Shown piece after piece: positions 25,380 to 37,080 of a stretch of DNA of 64,000 nucleotides. This DNA is from Paroedura picta (taxonomy: Eukaryota; Chordata; Lepidosauria; Squamata; Gekkonidae). Under the pieces are notes generated by a model that saw only the letters and a list, made by a program, of their open reading frames with translations, did not search any database and had not been told where the DNA came from. The first letter of the stretch is position 1, and each line of letters starts with the position of its first letter. Position numbers and translations under genes: made by a program. Location: NCBI RefSeq assembly GCF_049243985.1, contig NC_135376.1, positions 42,885,001 through 42,949,000 on the forward strand, written 5' to 3'.

Positions 25380-28300
25380 ATGTTGCTGCGGGTTTTCTTT
25401 CGAGGGACTCGGTTTGCATTAGTCCCCCGTGGAGGAGGCGCCTCCCCTAGTCAGGTATCTCAGAGGTGGAGTCTGATTTCCGTGATAATTAAATGCTTCC
25501 ACGTCTAAAGAGCCCCCTTCTTCTATACGTGCAGCTGAGTGGGAATGGTAGCATCGACTGCAGGTTTCTAGAAGTTAAGCTGGCAGCTATCTTATCTACT
25601 TGTACGAAAGTTTCACACTGATATGGAGACAGATGGGGCCAGCAGTAAACAGTAGGGTGTGAGCCGTGGATCACTGGCTTTGACAGTTTTATTTCTGATA
25701 TGTCTTTGTGAACTACAAATGGGTTTGAGGCTGGTCTGATTGGCTGGTTTGGCAGGGAATTATCATGTGGCTGTGTGTGGATGCTGTGACAGTTGACTAA
25801 TGCAACATAATTAACTTTTGCTTATATATCCCTACAGTTATGATGGTCAGTTCTTAGTCTGACGAAGAGTGCTTGCACTCGAAAGCTTACGCCTTGAATA
25901 AATCTTTGTTGGTCTTAAAGATGCTACTGGACTCTGATTTTATTGTGCTACTTCAGACCAACATGACTACTCATTTGAAACTACATTATGTGTACACCAA
26001 GACTTAAAACTAAGCTGTTGCCAGAGTAACAATGTTTTCTGTGGTAACTGGGCAATCAGTATATGCTCAATAAAGAAACATAGTGAAGGCTGGTGAACCT
26101 TTGTGAAATGCCATCACTTCCTAATGAAAGCCCTTAAGTCAGTTTTGCTTCATCCCTCATTTTGGATTTGATATGTATTTCTTTCTCACTAGGGCTGTCA
26201 TGGTTGGGAGTTAAGTGTGTTCTGATCATAAGGTTCCTGGGGTTCTGTATCCTTAAACTCTAGAAGCCCACTTGGTGGATTATAGTTATAAGAAGGATGG
26301 CTATTAAGAATACTTCTGTAAGTTCTTAAAGGTGTCTTAAAGGTAACAAATGCACAGGCACTAATAAAGTTCGCACCTCTTTTCATACCTGCCATACTTT
26401 AAGAAGAACCGTGCTGTTGCTGACAGTGGCTAGCTGTAGGTCTTCATGCCCTCCTTTCAGACAATCTTCAGTGTAAAGACCATTTGTTCTGAGCTTTTTC
26501 TCTAAACGTTCTTCATAATACCTGAAGTTGTGCTTCTTTATTCTTCTTGGAATAGTGCAGGGTTCCCCAACCTTTTAAAGCCTGTAGGCACCTTTGTAAT
26601 TCTAACATATAATGGTGAGTGTAGTCAAAAAATGGCTGCTGGAGAAGGTGGAGCCAGCCACAGAATGACTGCTACAGCTCATCTTCAGCTACATAATGAA
26701 GATCCTCATGCTGTAGTACCAGCTGCTGCCAAAGCAACGTTTTTAAAAATTGTCAGAGCTAATCACAATGACCACTCAGAAGCCTTGCTTGGCAAAAGGT
26801 TCATTTACCCCCATGCACTGTCTGAGAACACTTGGCAGGGGCTAAGAAAGATGGTGGTGGTGGTTATGTTGCCCACAGGCACCATGTTGGGGACCTCTGA
26901 AATAGTGCATTCTACATTGCAAACAGACTTCCAGAAGTAGCAAGAGATGTGTAAGGCCTCAACAAATATGAGCTTCTCAGATTACCCTGGTTCCCTGTCT
27001 TAGATGAAAAGCACCCCTCCTTACATTTCAGTTGTGTATGTAGGGAGAAGGAGAGGGGGAGGGTTTCACTCATTGGGTTGTTGCTAATTGTTAACAAACT
27101 CCTTACTTTCTTCTCTATTCTCAGCAATGTCTTCAGCGGTGCCGACCTCCACAAGCACGGACACAGCACAGTGCAGTGTCAGAAGTTGGTTCCCACCCCA
27201 AATTGGCAGTACCACCTATCCCCAATGCTGTGACAGATCGGACTGTAGGCCGCTGGCTCCTAATTTGCAGTGGGACTGTGGCTGGAGCTGTGGTGCTGGG
27301 TGGTATCACTAGGTGAAGCAAATCAGCCTTCCTTTCCTCTTGAAGCTTTTGGCTATATTTCCTTTATCTGCTGCTATCCTTTCCAGTTATGACAGGTTCA
27401 GTAGATCTTTCTGCATTCACCAGTGGTCTGTTTTACTGGGACACTAAAGATGCTATAAAGAATAGTCCTTTCAGCCTGTCCATTATAACATGGAATTCCA
27501 AAAATAGAGATACAAGCTCCCTCTCACTTCTGCATATTTGTATTATTAATATGGAAGAGTACAAGTTTATTTTGCAGGTGTCTTTGAGTTGATGTGACAG
27601 CATTCCATTTGCATCAGAGAAAGAGATGCTCTCCCAGTGTAAATCCCTTAGAGCAGGGGTAGTCAACCTGTGGTCTTCCAGGTGTTCATGGACTACAATT
27701 CCCATGAGCCCCTGCCAGCAAATGTAGTTCATGAACATCTGGAGGACCACAGGTTGTCTACCCCTGCCTTAGGGTACCCAGTAAAGACACACAAGAAACC
27801 TCAGGTGGTACAGTAAAACTTTTTTGTTGGCTATGTTCAATAGAAAAGTAATAGGCATACTTTGATACCAACATATACCCTGGTCTGGGATAGTCATTTA
27901 TCTTTATTATTTTCTATACCAACTAGAGTTTCCATTTGTTTTTAATGGCAAACCTATGTAGAATACATTACAATAGTTTAACCTGAAGGTAACAATAGCA
28001 TGGATCTACAAGCCCAGGTCAGCATGGATCTACATGTCCAGATCAGCTAGGGTAGGTGTCTAACTTAAGGTGGTAGGATGCCTTTAAACTTGTTTCTCTA
28101 GTAATAATGCTGAATGCTGTATAACCCCATGGCTGTTCACTGTGTCAGCAAGCTTCATCAGGACCCCATCAAAGTCAGAGTAGTTCAGCAGTGGAACTGG
28201 ATGCCTAGGGCAGTGGTGAGCTCCCCTCACAGACAGTCTTCAAGTAGCAGCTGGAACAAACACATAAGGGATGCTTTATGCTGATCCTGCATTGAGCCAG

Positions 28301-31300
28301 GGAGTTTGACTAGATGGCCTATACGGCCCCTTCCAACTCTATGATTCTGTGAAAGGTGGGGAATGCAGTGTCCCTCAAGATCTTAGCAATCCCAACCAGT
28401 ATTACTATGGTCTTGTCAAAATTTACTGTCAACTCATTCACCCGTTCATTTAACCACAGCAGTAAGACACTTGTTCAGGATCTCCACAGCATCATCAAGC
28501 AATTTGGATAAAGAAATGCAGCATAATCAACATATTGATGAAAGCCAACTCCAAATCTGCAACTGATTTTTCCTAAGAGCTTTACATAGAGATTGAATAG
28601 CAGTATTGAGGGACCCCACAGGATGAATACTACAGTAATGACAACAGTCCTGAGATTTGCCATAAGGAACAATTTAACCCATCTAAAGTGCAATCTTAAT
28701 CCCTACTTCTACCTCTAAGCAATTCAACAAGATGTCCTTAGTGACAAACATTACTGATCAATTGAATAAAAGCAAGACAGAGTCATGACTTTTCTCTGCA
28801 TTTCAAGCACAGAACGTTAACTAAAGGCTCCAGTGCTGTCTTTGTCTCATAACCCAGCCTCAAGCCAGACTGAAAGTGGTCTAGAGCAGATAAGTCATAT
28901 AAGAAGACATGGAATTGTTCTGTCACCAATTTATCCTCCTACTGAGGGAGGGAAATTAGTGATCAAATGATAACTGGACACCTCGTTTTTCTTTAGCAAA
29001 AGGTTTTGAAGTAGTGGGCAGATAACTGCTGTATTGATGGGGCAAAAGTGCCCTGTGTCAATTATTAAATTATGATTGATTTATCAAAGCCTTGCTGACA
29101 TCCATCATAGTAACTGGGTTAAAATTATCTATAAATGGACTAGATGGAGTATGTGAGTCAACTTTCAGGTTAAATATTAACATGACTTACATGAACTTGC
29201 AACCTGATTGGTTCTGTACACAGGAGCAAAACATGTATACATCCTATGTTGACACATATTTTCTTTAAATTAAAAACACAGACCAAAAGTTGGAGAGAGA
29301 AAGCTTTCCTATCAAATTTAATCAATATGATCTAATTTCAGTTCCCAGGAGATTCGTCAGTTTCCCCCCTCTGTAATTTGACCATTTTTAGATAGATTAG
29401 TAGTTTTTTCAAGTAAAATAATATCTTAACTGCAATCAAAGCTAGAGACTTAGGCTAAACTAATAACAGGCTGTTAATATTATAAGATAAGCATGGCAAA
29501 GGAACATAAATCTAAGACTACATTGCTACACAGCAGAGTTTAGAGAAGGCGTAGTTTCAAAAATCAGTGGCATTTAACTATAGAGGGGTAAAATTGTGGA
29601 GTAGCCCAAATTTATGAGAGCAGAAAAAAAACCATGTCCTTTTTAAACTAATTTAATTTCAAATGTTAATAAAGGCACAGGGAGCATGATTTTGATTAGC
29701 TTGAATGCTCTTTCTCCATCTCATGTCACAGTGATCTAAACTGTGGCTGCAGACACATTCTTTCCTGCTTTTCTGCTGATGTTACATTGCTGCTTTTCAT
29801 ACTGCTGTTTTAAAATACCTGTGAAAGGTTTTAATTATGTTATTTTAGTTACTGAATTATTATTTTTTATTTTAAATTGTATTTTATTGTTTTATGTTAA
29901 CTGTCTCAGATTTTGAAGAGCTTGGGATATAAATCTTTTAAATAAACCTAATTTACAGATTGATGGAAATGCTTATTCACATTTCTGTCACCTTTGTTTT
30001 GCCCTGTAGTTTGGATTGCTCTCAAAGCCTCTTGAGAAGCAAAGCCCCTCTTACAGCTTGCTTTGCTCCTTGTGCACCTGGACATTTAATGCTGCCACTG
30101 TTCTCTGTGTGTAGTTAACATGACTTTGAAAATGATTATCCCTTCATATGCTTGAACTGGTAGTGATTAAGGTAGTTAAAGGTGGGATTTTGTTCAGAAT
30201 AAGTTTGGTACATGTTTATTTGTAGAGTGGCATGTCTAATCATTGTTGGTGAGTTTTATATCAACCGTGAATTTATTCAGAGTGATTCAGAATTAAATAT
30301 ACAGGTTTTGTTTACAATCTCTTAATCATTAAAAAGTTTATGGGGAAGACAAGTGTGCTTGCCATCTGCATTGTCACTCTGTCGTCATATGCGACATCAC
30401 CACATTTTGTACCTCCTGCAACAGTGGATTATTCCTGTGCCTCATCTTCTTAGGCTGACAGAGTCTGGGCTTTCTATGGTTGACTGGCACCTGGTACGGG
30501 AGATGAAGCCTCCACAGACACGGCAAGAGTGGGAGACAGAATTCCAAAAGTATCAGCAGTTTCCAGAATTTAAAATGTAAGTGTGAGCTGAACTAAAATC
30601 ATGAGAGATTTCCTGTAGGGGAGGAAAAAATCTGTTGTCACCATTAAGGCGAGGTTACTCCAGCCAAAGGCATGGGGATAGGAGCATTCTGGATGCTTTC
30701 AGCAACAGAAACAGGTGGAAACCGGAGAGTGGATGACACCACCTGCCTGCTGCTGGTTCTGAAAGTTCTTTTTTTTTTTCAAATTTGATAGTCTGAATCA
30801 TGACATGACACTGGCAGAGTTCAAATTCATCTGGTACATGGAGTATTCACACCGTATGTGGGGACGGCTGGTGGGGCTGGCTTACATCATCCCAGCAGCC
30901 TACTTCTGGAGGAAGGGCTACTTGAACCGATCCCTGAAAAGTCGTGTCCTTGCTCTGTGTGGACTAGTCTGCTTCCAGGTGGGAAAAGGCACTGCAGCCT
31001 TGGAATCCTTCGTTAACTGTGGCTGTGTGCAAAGTAACTGGGTTGGTGCATGAGTTCCTTAGGGGCCCCAGGGACTGATGTGATGCAGATGTAAAGATAA
31101 GACAGCAATATGCAGGAATTGCACAGACACTTCAGATGGTGCTGCTTGGTGTAGGTGTGCAATGGGAACAAAGGGGCCAGACTTGAGAAGTCGTATTCCT
31201 TCTGCTGCTGTCTCATCTTTGGGTAGGCGGGGAGCAGAGGTGATTTCATGGAATGGCAAGCTGGAAGATGGAGGGGAGGGGTGCAAGGGAGCTGGATCTG

Positions 31301-34300
31301 TTGACAGACCCAGTTTCGTGGTAGGGAGGGCTCATGCTACTAATGAGAGCAGGCTTGGTTTCACTATAAGTTTTTTCCTGTTTTTTGCCCCCACAGGGTT
31401 TGTTGGGTTGGTACATGGTGAAAAGTGGACTAGAGGAAAAGACAGACAGTCATGATATCCCTCGGGTCAGTCAGTATCGTCTAGCCGCACATCTGGGCTC
31501 TGCACTTGTTCTTTACTGTTCCAGCCTTTGGACTGGCCTCTCATTGCTGCTTCCACAGCACAAGGTTTGTTGAGAGGTGGGGCACTCAGAAGGCTTGTTG
31601 TAGTGCACTCTTCAGAAGGTTGTCGCTTTAAATTGTAGACTACGGCGATTCAGCCTGGAATGAACAATTTTAGATAGCCTTAGTACCACAATTTGTCCCG
31701 TGCTAATGATGCCCTATCTCTAGTCCTTTAAAACAAAATGTAAGGTGATGCAGCAGAAGAAACTGTACCAAGTCCCTTTCTCTTATGCATCCTGGGAAGA
31801 ACAAGCCTCTGGAGTCTACTCAGTAATGTGTATGATTGCCAGTAGAATTGAATGTGACAAATTTCTCTAGAAATTTCTGAATTCACAATTGTATATAATG
31901 GAATGTCAACCATGCCTACGAATGACTATGAGGAACCATGCTTGTTTAAGAAGGGAGGGAGATCTTGGCACAGATGCTGCCTTAGAATCTTGAGAGTGAA
32001 TCAAATGTGTTGGCTAGGAACAGACTGAGCTGTTTATTTCTCTGCCTATGGAATACTAATTGGTGGTTTTGCTCATAGAGTGTATAAAGGTGTATACCCC
32101 TCTGATCCTCCTGCTGCTTGTCTTTTGACAGTTACCTAAAACCCACCAACTTCTACGCTTGAGAAGGCTTACTTATGGAACAGCAGGCCTTGTTTTCCTC
32201 ACTGCCATCTCAGGTAACCTTCCTAATTGATCCTGTTCTTTCAGGAGGCGGGAAATGGCATGATCTTTGGTGGCTTACTTCAGGCCCCATGGAAGAATTT
32301 AGGGTGCTAAAATGCCTCCTCCTCCAAGAAAGTCAATGTAATTAGCAATGGCAATGTGACCCTAGGAGAAGAAACTTAAACTGTCACCTTGATGCAGTTA
32401 ACAGTCCAATGGCTAGTATATTATCATGATTAGTACCATAGCTAGTAGATTACAAGTAGTTATTCTGATTCTCTGAAACCATAGGGGCATTTGTGGCAGG
32501 ATTGGATGCTGGCCTTGTATATAATTCCTACCCCAAGATGGGGGAGCGCTGGATCCCTGATGATCTCCTTGCCTTTTCCCCATGGCTGAAGAATTTTTTT
32601 GAGAATCCGACAACTGTGCAGTTTGATCACAGAATCCTGGTGAGTGTCTTCATCTTTGCCTTCTTAACAGTTGCCTCTTCATTGACTGTGCTCTTATTGG
32701 ACTTGTATGAAGTGACAGAGTAGTTTGGAGTGTGGAATGTGAGCATCTGTAGTTTGGGTTGAAGCACATAACTGCCTGCTGAAGGTCTTCTGTTCCGTCT
32801 CTGCCATCTTCAATGGAAGGGTCTCATAGCAGAACTAGGCAAAGCTAACTTAATGTTGTGGCAATGATGGCTCAATCTGTGCTCCTGAAAACATGCATTT
32901 CATGTTATGACTGTATTCATAATCCTTGGGATCCTTCTGAGGGTGCCATCATGCAGGTGGGAAAGATATACATGCATTCCAAGTTGTGGTATAGTCTGTG
33001 TGAGGAGGCCAAGAAGTCTTCCACACTCCTACAGTTCTGCAGATTAGGCAGAACAGAATTGTTCAGGAGGCCATTTTTAATAAAGGGAATGGAATAGTTC
33101 AGGAGAATAAATGTTTTAACCTGCTCTTACTGCATTGTCTTCTACTGATGTAATTCTGTTTTGTTTGTCTGTTTTAGTTTTCCTCCTGCATTGTTTTTCT
33201 AACTTTTGTAATCCCAATCTTAGCGCATTGTTTATAGGATGCCTTATGCTGTCTGATCATGTTATTTTTCTTGTGTCATCAGCTTTGCGTCTCAGTAAGA
33301 ACGATAGACTGTAAATAACAAGTGATGGAAGGATCATAAAAGGAGGGCAAAATAGAGGCTTCTAGTTTGAGCTGGGGAGCTGCTGAAGTTATGAATTAGC
33401 TGCTGAGTATGAATTAGTAAATGAAGAATCTGTGAGAAAGTTCAGATTGTGAGTCAATAGTGAACAGTGAGTCAACAGTGAAGCTTATCTAAATATGGGC
33501 CAGGCCTATGTTTGATACTAGTGCCATATTTATTTTTTTAAAGCACATGTTCAAGAAGGAAATACAGATTGAACCATCATTCCTATAACTTGGAAAACAT
33601 GGCTCTGTGAATCTGCTTGTCCTGTAAATCAGGACTGTGCCTTTGTCACTAACTTCCCATCATTTCAGTGAGTGTCTTTCTGTTCTTTCTTTAGGGGATC
33701 TCATCTGTCACAGCTATCACAGGTCTGTACCTGCTTTCTAGGAAGATCCATCTCCCGCACAGGACTAGGTTGGCAGTGGCTTCCTTACTGGCTGTGGCAT
33801 ACCTCCAGGTATTGACTCCCTCCTTTCTCACAGCCATGCAGTTTGGAATTTGCTTGAGGAAAACAACAACCTTGGTTAAGGAGTTGAATGCAAAGTTCCT
33901 CCTTCCTCCAACAGCTTCCTAGTGTCTGTATGCTCTTGGGTACCTCTGTTTGTCATTTAAAACTGAAAGCAGCTGCCATAGCACTGCACATCCCTTTCTG
34001 CCTTGTGAGCAGAAAGAAAAAGGAGTGCAAGGGTGCTGCAGCATGGGAGTACGGTGGAATGCTGTCTTGGCAGCCATTTGCTTTCTCTCCGCCTCTGGCA
34101 GAGGTAACTGTCAGAGTACCTCCTTTACCATTTTGCCATGGCCACTTTTTCAAGCAGTGAGTGAGGAGGGGGGGGAGACCATAATGGAGTGGGTATCCAT
34201 TATCTCATTACTTACAAACTTGTGGTAATGAATATAAACAAAGGCAATATCTGACATGCCACCAAGTATCGTATTCCTAGGTATAGTCCTTCCTGTGTCA

Positions 34301-34524
34301 CTCGAATCCTGTGCAGGCTTGCAGACATGCTTCTATGATGCAGGTATAACAAAGTGTACTACCTTACCACTGATGTTCTTGTTCCTCTGCAGGTCGGCCT
34401 CGGTATCAGCACACTACTCCTGTATGTCCCAACTCCTTTAGCAGCTGCTCATCAGTCAGGGTCCTTGATTCTGCTGAGCGTTGCTCTGTGGCTTATTCAT
34501 GAACTTAGGAGGATTCCTAAATAG
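25380..34524 (+). CDS. COX15: COX15 heme A synthase, complete, 9 exons
   Basis: Inner mitochondrial membrane enzyme that converts heme O to heme A for cytochrome c oxidase. Coding exons: 25380-25454, 27125-27312, 30454-30576, 30792-30978, 31397-31564, 32132-32213, 32485-32639, 33695-33808, 34393-34524. They join in frame to 407 residues (human 410). The first exon encodes an Arg-rich, probably mitochondrial, leader ([20 protein letters not shown]). About eight membrane segments follow from residue 70. The four heme-associated histidines are present: His149 (EYSHR), His223 (RLAAHLG), His323 (QFDHR) and His384 (AAHQSG). Also conserved are [14 protein letters not shown] and [11 protein letters not shown]. 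No frame damage is seen. The start is the only ATG near the cap region. Confidence 0.96.
25857..25982 (+). repeat. Unclassified amniote interspersed repeat
   Basis: Runs from tctgacgaagagtgcttgca through cttacgccttgaataaatct to accaacatgactactcattt. Related pieces occur at 36576-36680 (minus), 39139-39226 and 49040-49130. The family name is not known to me. Confidence 0.6.
26558..26899. mobile_element. Nonautonomous hAT element, 342 bp
   Basis: Termini cagggttccccaacc / gttggggacctctg; flanking 8-bp repeats gaatagtg and aaatagtg match at 7 of 8. It belongs to the same family as 55843-56247, in opposite orientation. It lies in COX15 intron 1. Confidence 0.75.
27654..27766. mobile_element. Palindromic hAT-type MITE
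   Basis: An imperfect palindrome with ends caggggtagtc and ctacccctg; flanks ccttagag (27646-27653) and ccttaggg (27767-27774) match at 7 of 8. It lies in COX15 intron 2. Confidence 0.8.
28175..28352 (+). repeat. CR1 LINE 3' end
   Basis: The segment ggcagtggtgagctcccctc, then gactagatggcctatacggc, then tccaactctatgattctgtg is the usual amniote CR1 3' end with the ATTCTATG-type terminus. It lies in COX15 intron 2. Confidence 0.7.
28400..28900 (-). repeat. Decayed LINE-like relic
   Basis: Stretches such as catattgatgaaagccaact then ccaaatctgc, and agagattgaatagcagtatt, resemble minus-strand LINE sequence common in squamates. Strongly diverged. From here to COX15 exon 3 (30454) the intron is AT-rich with one further LINE end. 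Confidence 0.35.
29810..29950 (+). repeat. L2-like LINE 3'-end fragment
   Basis: An AT-rich tail ending gagcttgggatataaatctt and taaataaac. Confidence 0.5.
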
Positions 34525-35030
34525 CTCTGCTCTCCCAGCCAGACCATTTCATTGGGCCTGAGGGCTCAAGGAGGCTGTCCTCACAACATGTACATTTTGA
34601 GCCTCTTCCTGTTTGGACTGAAAAGGAGAGTTCAGAAATTTGACTTGATGAACTGTTGCTCTTTGTCCAGTTGTACTGTTGTTTGGTCAGGATTCAGAGG
34701 TGACAAAACTGCTTCTGTGTGCTGAAGAATTAAGGTGGTCTTTACCGTGCCTCAGACCCTGGTACACCGCTTGGTTGAGCTTGCAGCCAAAAGCTAATCT
34801 CTGTGGCGTTTCTTTCCAGAAGTCTGTAGGGGAATGAGTGACAATTGAGAACAGTTGAGATTACAGTGTGTGGCTGGTGGGGTGAGCAAGGTTGTAGGCC
34901 ACGGCCATGTTTGTACTTTTGAATGTTGTCAGCAGAATCTTCTAGCTGGCATCCTTGAATGGAGATTTTTTTTTTGGGGGGGGGAGTTACATATGTCAAG
35001 TGAATCATGTCCTATGTAACCCTTTTGACC

Positions 35031-35036
35031 AATAAA
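35031..35036 (+). terminator. COX15: COX15 polyadenylation signal AATAAA
   Basis: AATAAA about 507 nt past the COX15 stop, repeated shortly after (taataaaaaa). Confidence 0.65.
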
Positions 35037-35104
35037 AATATTTACTTAATAAAAAATTAAATGGCTTTCTGTTAAACCTTGTTTTAAAATCCAGCATTAA
35101 TGTA

Positions 35105-36135
35105 CATTTCCTTTATTTTGTTTGTTACATTTATATATTGCCCTCCCCTGAGGCTCACAGCGGTTTACATGGAACATAAAAGAATTATGCATTGAACTCA
35201 ATTTTGCCAATAAACTAGAATATAACAATGATAACAATAATAATAACAAAGTAATAATTTGAAAGAATAGTAATCAAACAGGTCCATGAAATAGATTCAG
35301 ATACATAGAGTTCAGGGTTCTAGTAGGTGTTATTGATTCTGACCGACCTCAGCCAAATGCCTGGTGGAGGAGCTCCCTTTTGCAGGCCCTGCGGAACTGT
35401 TTTAGTTCAGTCAGGGCCCCGATCTCCTCATTCTACTAGGTGGGGGCCAAGACGGAGAATGCTCTGGCCCTAGATGAGGTCAAGCAGGCTTCTTTGGGGT
35501 GGCGGCAGAGCACAAGGCTCTTTGAGGGTGTAGGCAGACAGGCGGTCCCTCAAGTACACTGGGCCCTGACAGCAAATGTCCTTGAAAGTGATTACCAAAA
35601 CCTTTATCCCAATTCAGAATTCAACTGGTAGCTATTGTAGTTGGTGGAGGATGAGCTGGATGTGGGACCTCCATTGTGTTGTGAGGAACCTGGTAGCTGC
35701 ATTTTGGACCAGCTGCAGATTCCATATCAAGGCTAAGGGCAGGCCTGTGTAGAGTGAGTTGCATAAGTCCAGCCTAGAGGTGATCATCATATGGATCAAC
35801 ATAGCTAGGTGTTCCAGGGCCAAGTAGGGTGCTAGTAGCCTGGCTTGATGAAAGTGGCAAAAAGCCAGCCATGCAACTCTTGTGACCTGAGCCTCCATAG
35901 AAAGGGAGGCATCAAGGATCACACCCAGGTTCCTGGTGGAGTGAGACACTGGTAGCCGCACTCCATCCAGGGTAGGCAGGCACACTTCCTTGCATGGTCC
36001 CTTCCTACCCAGCTACAGGACCTCCATCTTTAAAGGGTCGAGATACAGACCACTCTGCTTGAGCCATCTCATCACTACTTCCAGGGAGCTGGCTAATGCT
36101 TCTGGGGGAGAGTCAGTTACCTCTAGCTGATTTCC
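35105..36135 (-). mobile_element. L2-like LINE, 5'-truncated copy 1
   Basis: The minus strand encodes TRNLGVILDASLSMEAQVTR and ARLLAPYLALEHLAMLIHMM, the C-terminal side of an L2-type reverse transcriptase, followed by the 3' UTR. The 3' end is at the low coordinate (aatatataaatgtaacaaac). It separates COX15 from the ATP6V0E2-like gene. Confidence 0.75.
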
Positions 36136-36136
36136 C

Positions 36137-36558
36137 TAATTTATTTTATTTATTTATCATACATATACCACCCTCCCTGGAGGCTCAGAGCGGTTTACAT
36201 AAGAACAAGGAACAATACATAAAACGGTCTGTAAAAACATGTGAATAACCTTATAATAATAACTAATAGTTGTAACCAGATAACAATGTAACTGTACAAT
36301 ATTACAATACAACAATGTAACAGCACAAACAGGTCCAGGGCTTATTGGTGGAATTATGAGGGGGGGCGGGGGGGGGGAGCAGGGGCCCTTCAGTCGCTGT
36401 AGATTACGTCTAGTCTCGGCCAAATGCCTGGTGGAGGAGCTCCTTTTTGCAGGCCCTGCGGAACTGTTTAAGCTCCGTCAGGGCCCTGATCTCCTCCGGG
36501 AGCTCGTTCCACCAGGTGGGGGCCAGAACAGAGAATGCTCTGGCCCTGGTCGAGACCA
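36137..36558 (-). mobile_element. L2-like LINE, 5'-truncated copy 2
   Basis: A second, shorter copy in the same orientation abuts copy 1. It encodes VLAPTWWNELPEEIRALTEL then KQFRRACKKELLHQAFGRD and carries its own 3' UTR with TAAATAAAT tail. Confidence 0.75.
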
Positions 36559-36575
36559 GCAATTGCTGAGCAGAG

Positions 36576-36680
36576 CTCGAGTCCAGGGGCACCTTCAAGA
36601 CTCACGAAGGTTTATTGAAGATATAACCCTTTGCGTGCATGCACACTTCTTCGGTTTCATCAGATAACTAGAACTGATGT
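36576..36680 (-). repeat. Unclassified interspersed repeat (same family as 25857)
   Basis: The reverse complement shows the tgaaaccgaagaagtgtgca head and the caataaaccttcgtgagtct segment. Confidence 0.55.
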
Positions 36681-36899
36681 TATCACACACAAGTGCAAAA
36701 TGAAGATGAAAAGGAACCTACTCCTGAAGCGGGGCTAGCGATGCAGCCTGGCGCTCGTTTCGCCTCCCTCCTACCAGTCCTTCCCTATCCCTATAATAAA
36801 GGCACACATCTAAGGATCAGAGCAAGCCTGTTGGGGGCGGTATAAGACTAACAAGATTTAACCCAGGAAATGCCCCGCTTCTTCCTCGCCGCCTCCCTC

Positions 36900-37080
36900 C
36901 AAAGGATCCCGCGCTGCAGCCCCCTCCGCCTATACGGGAAGGCTGTCGGAAGAGCCAATCAGGGCGGCGCCTGCTGAATCCGGAGCGGATTTCGCTCGCC
37001 TTCCCACGTGAGCCCCCGGTCTTGCTGGGCGGGGGAGGGAAGCGCAGCAGCGTCTCGACTCGCCGCCCCTGCGCCTCGCC
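36900..37080 (+). promoter_or_regulatory. CpG-rich promoter of the ATP6V0E2-like gene
   Basis: A GC/CpG-rich stretch with a CCAAT box at 36955-36959 (ccaatcagggcgg) and a CACGTGA E-box at 37005-37011. The E-box shares the core of the TFEB/CLEAR motif found at many lysosomal and V-ATPase genes, though its flanks do not fit the full consensus. Confidence 0.6.

Noticed and set aside
35632-35985. 117-codon minus-strand frame as a host gene
   Set aside because: Matches the reverse transcriptase end of an L2-like LINE repeated at 36137 and 21500.
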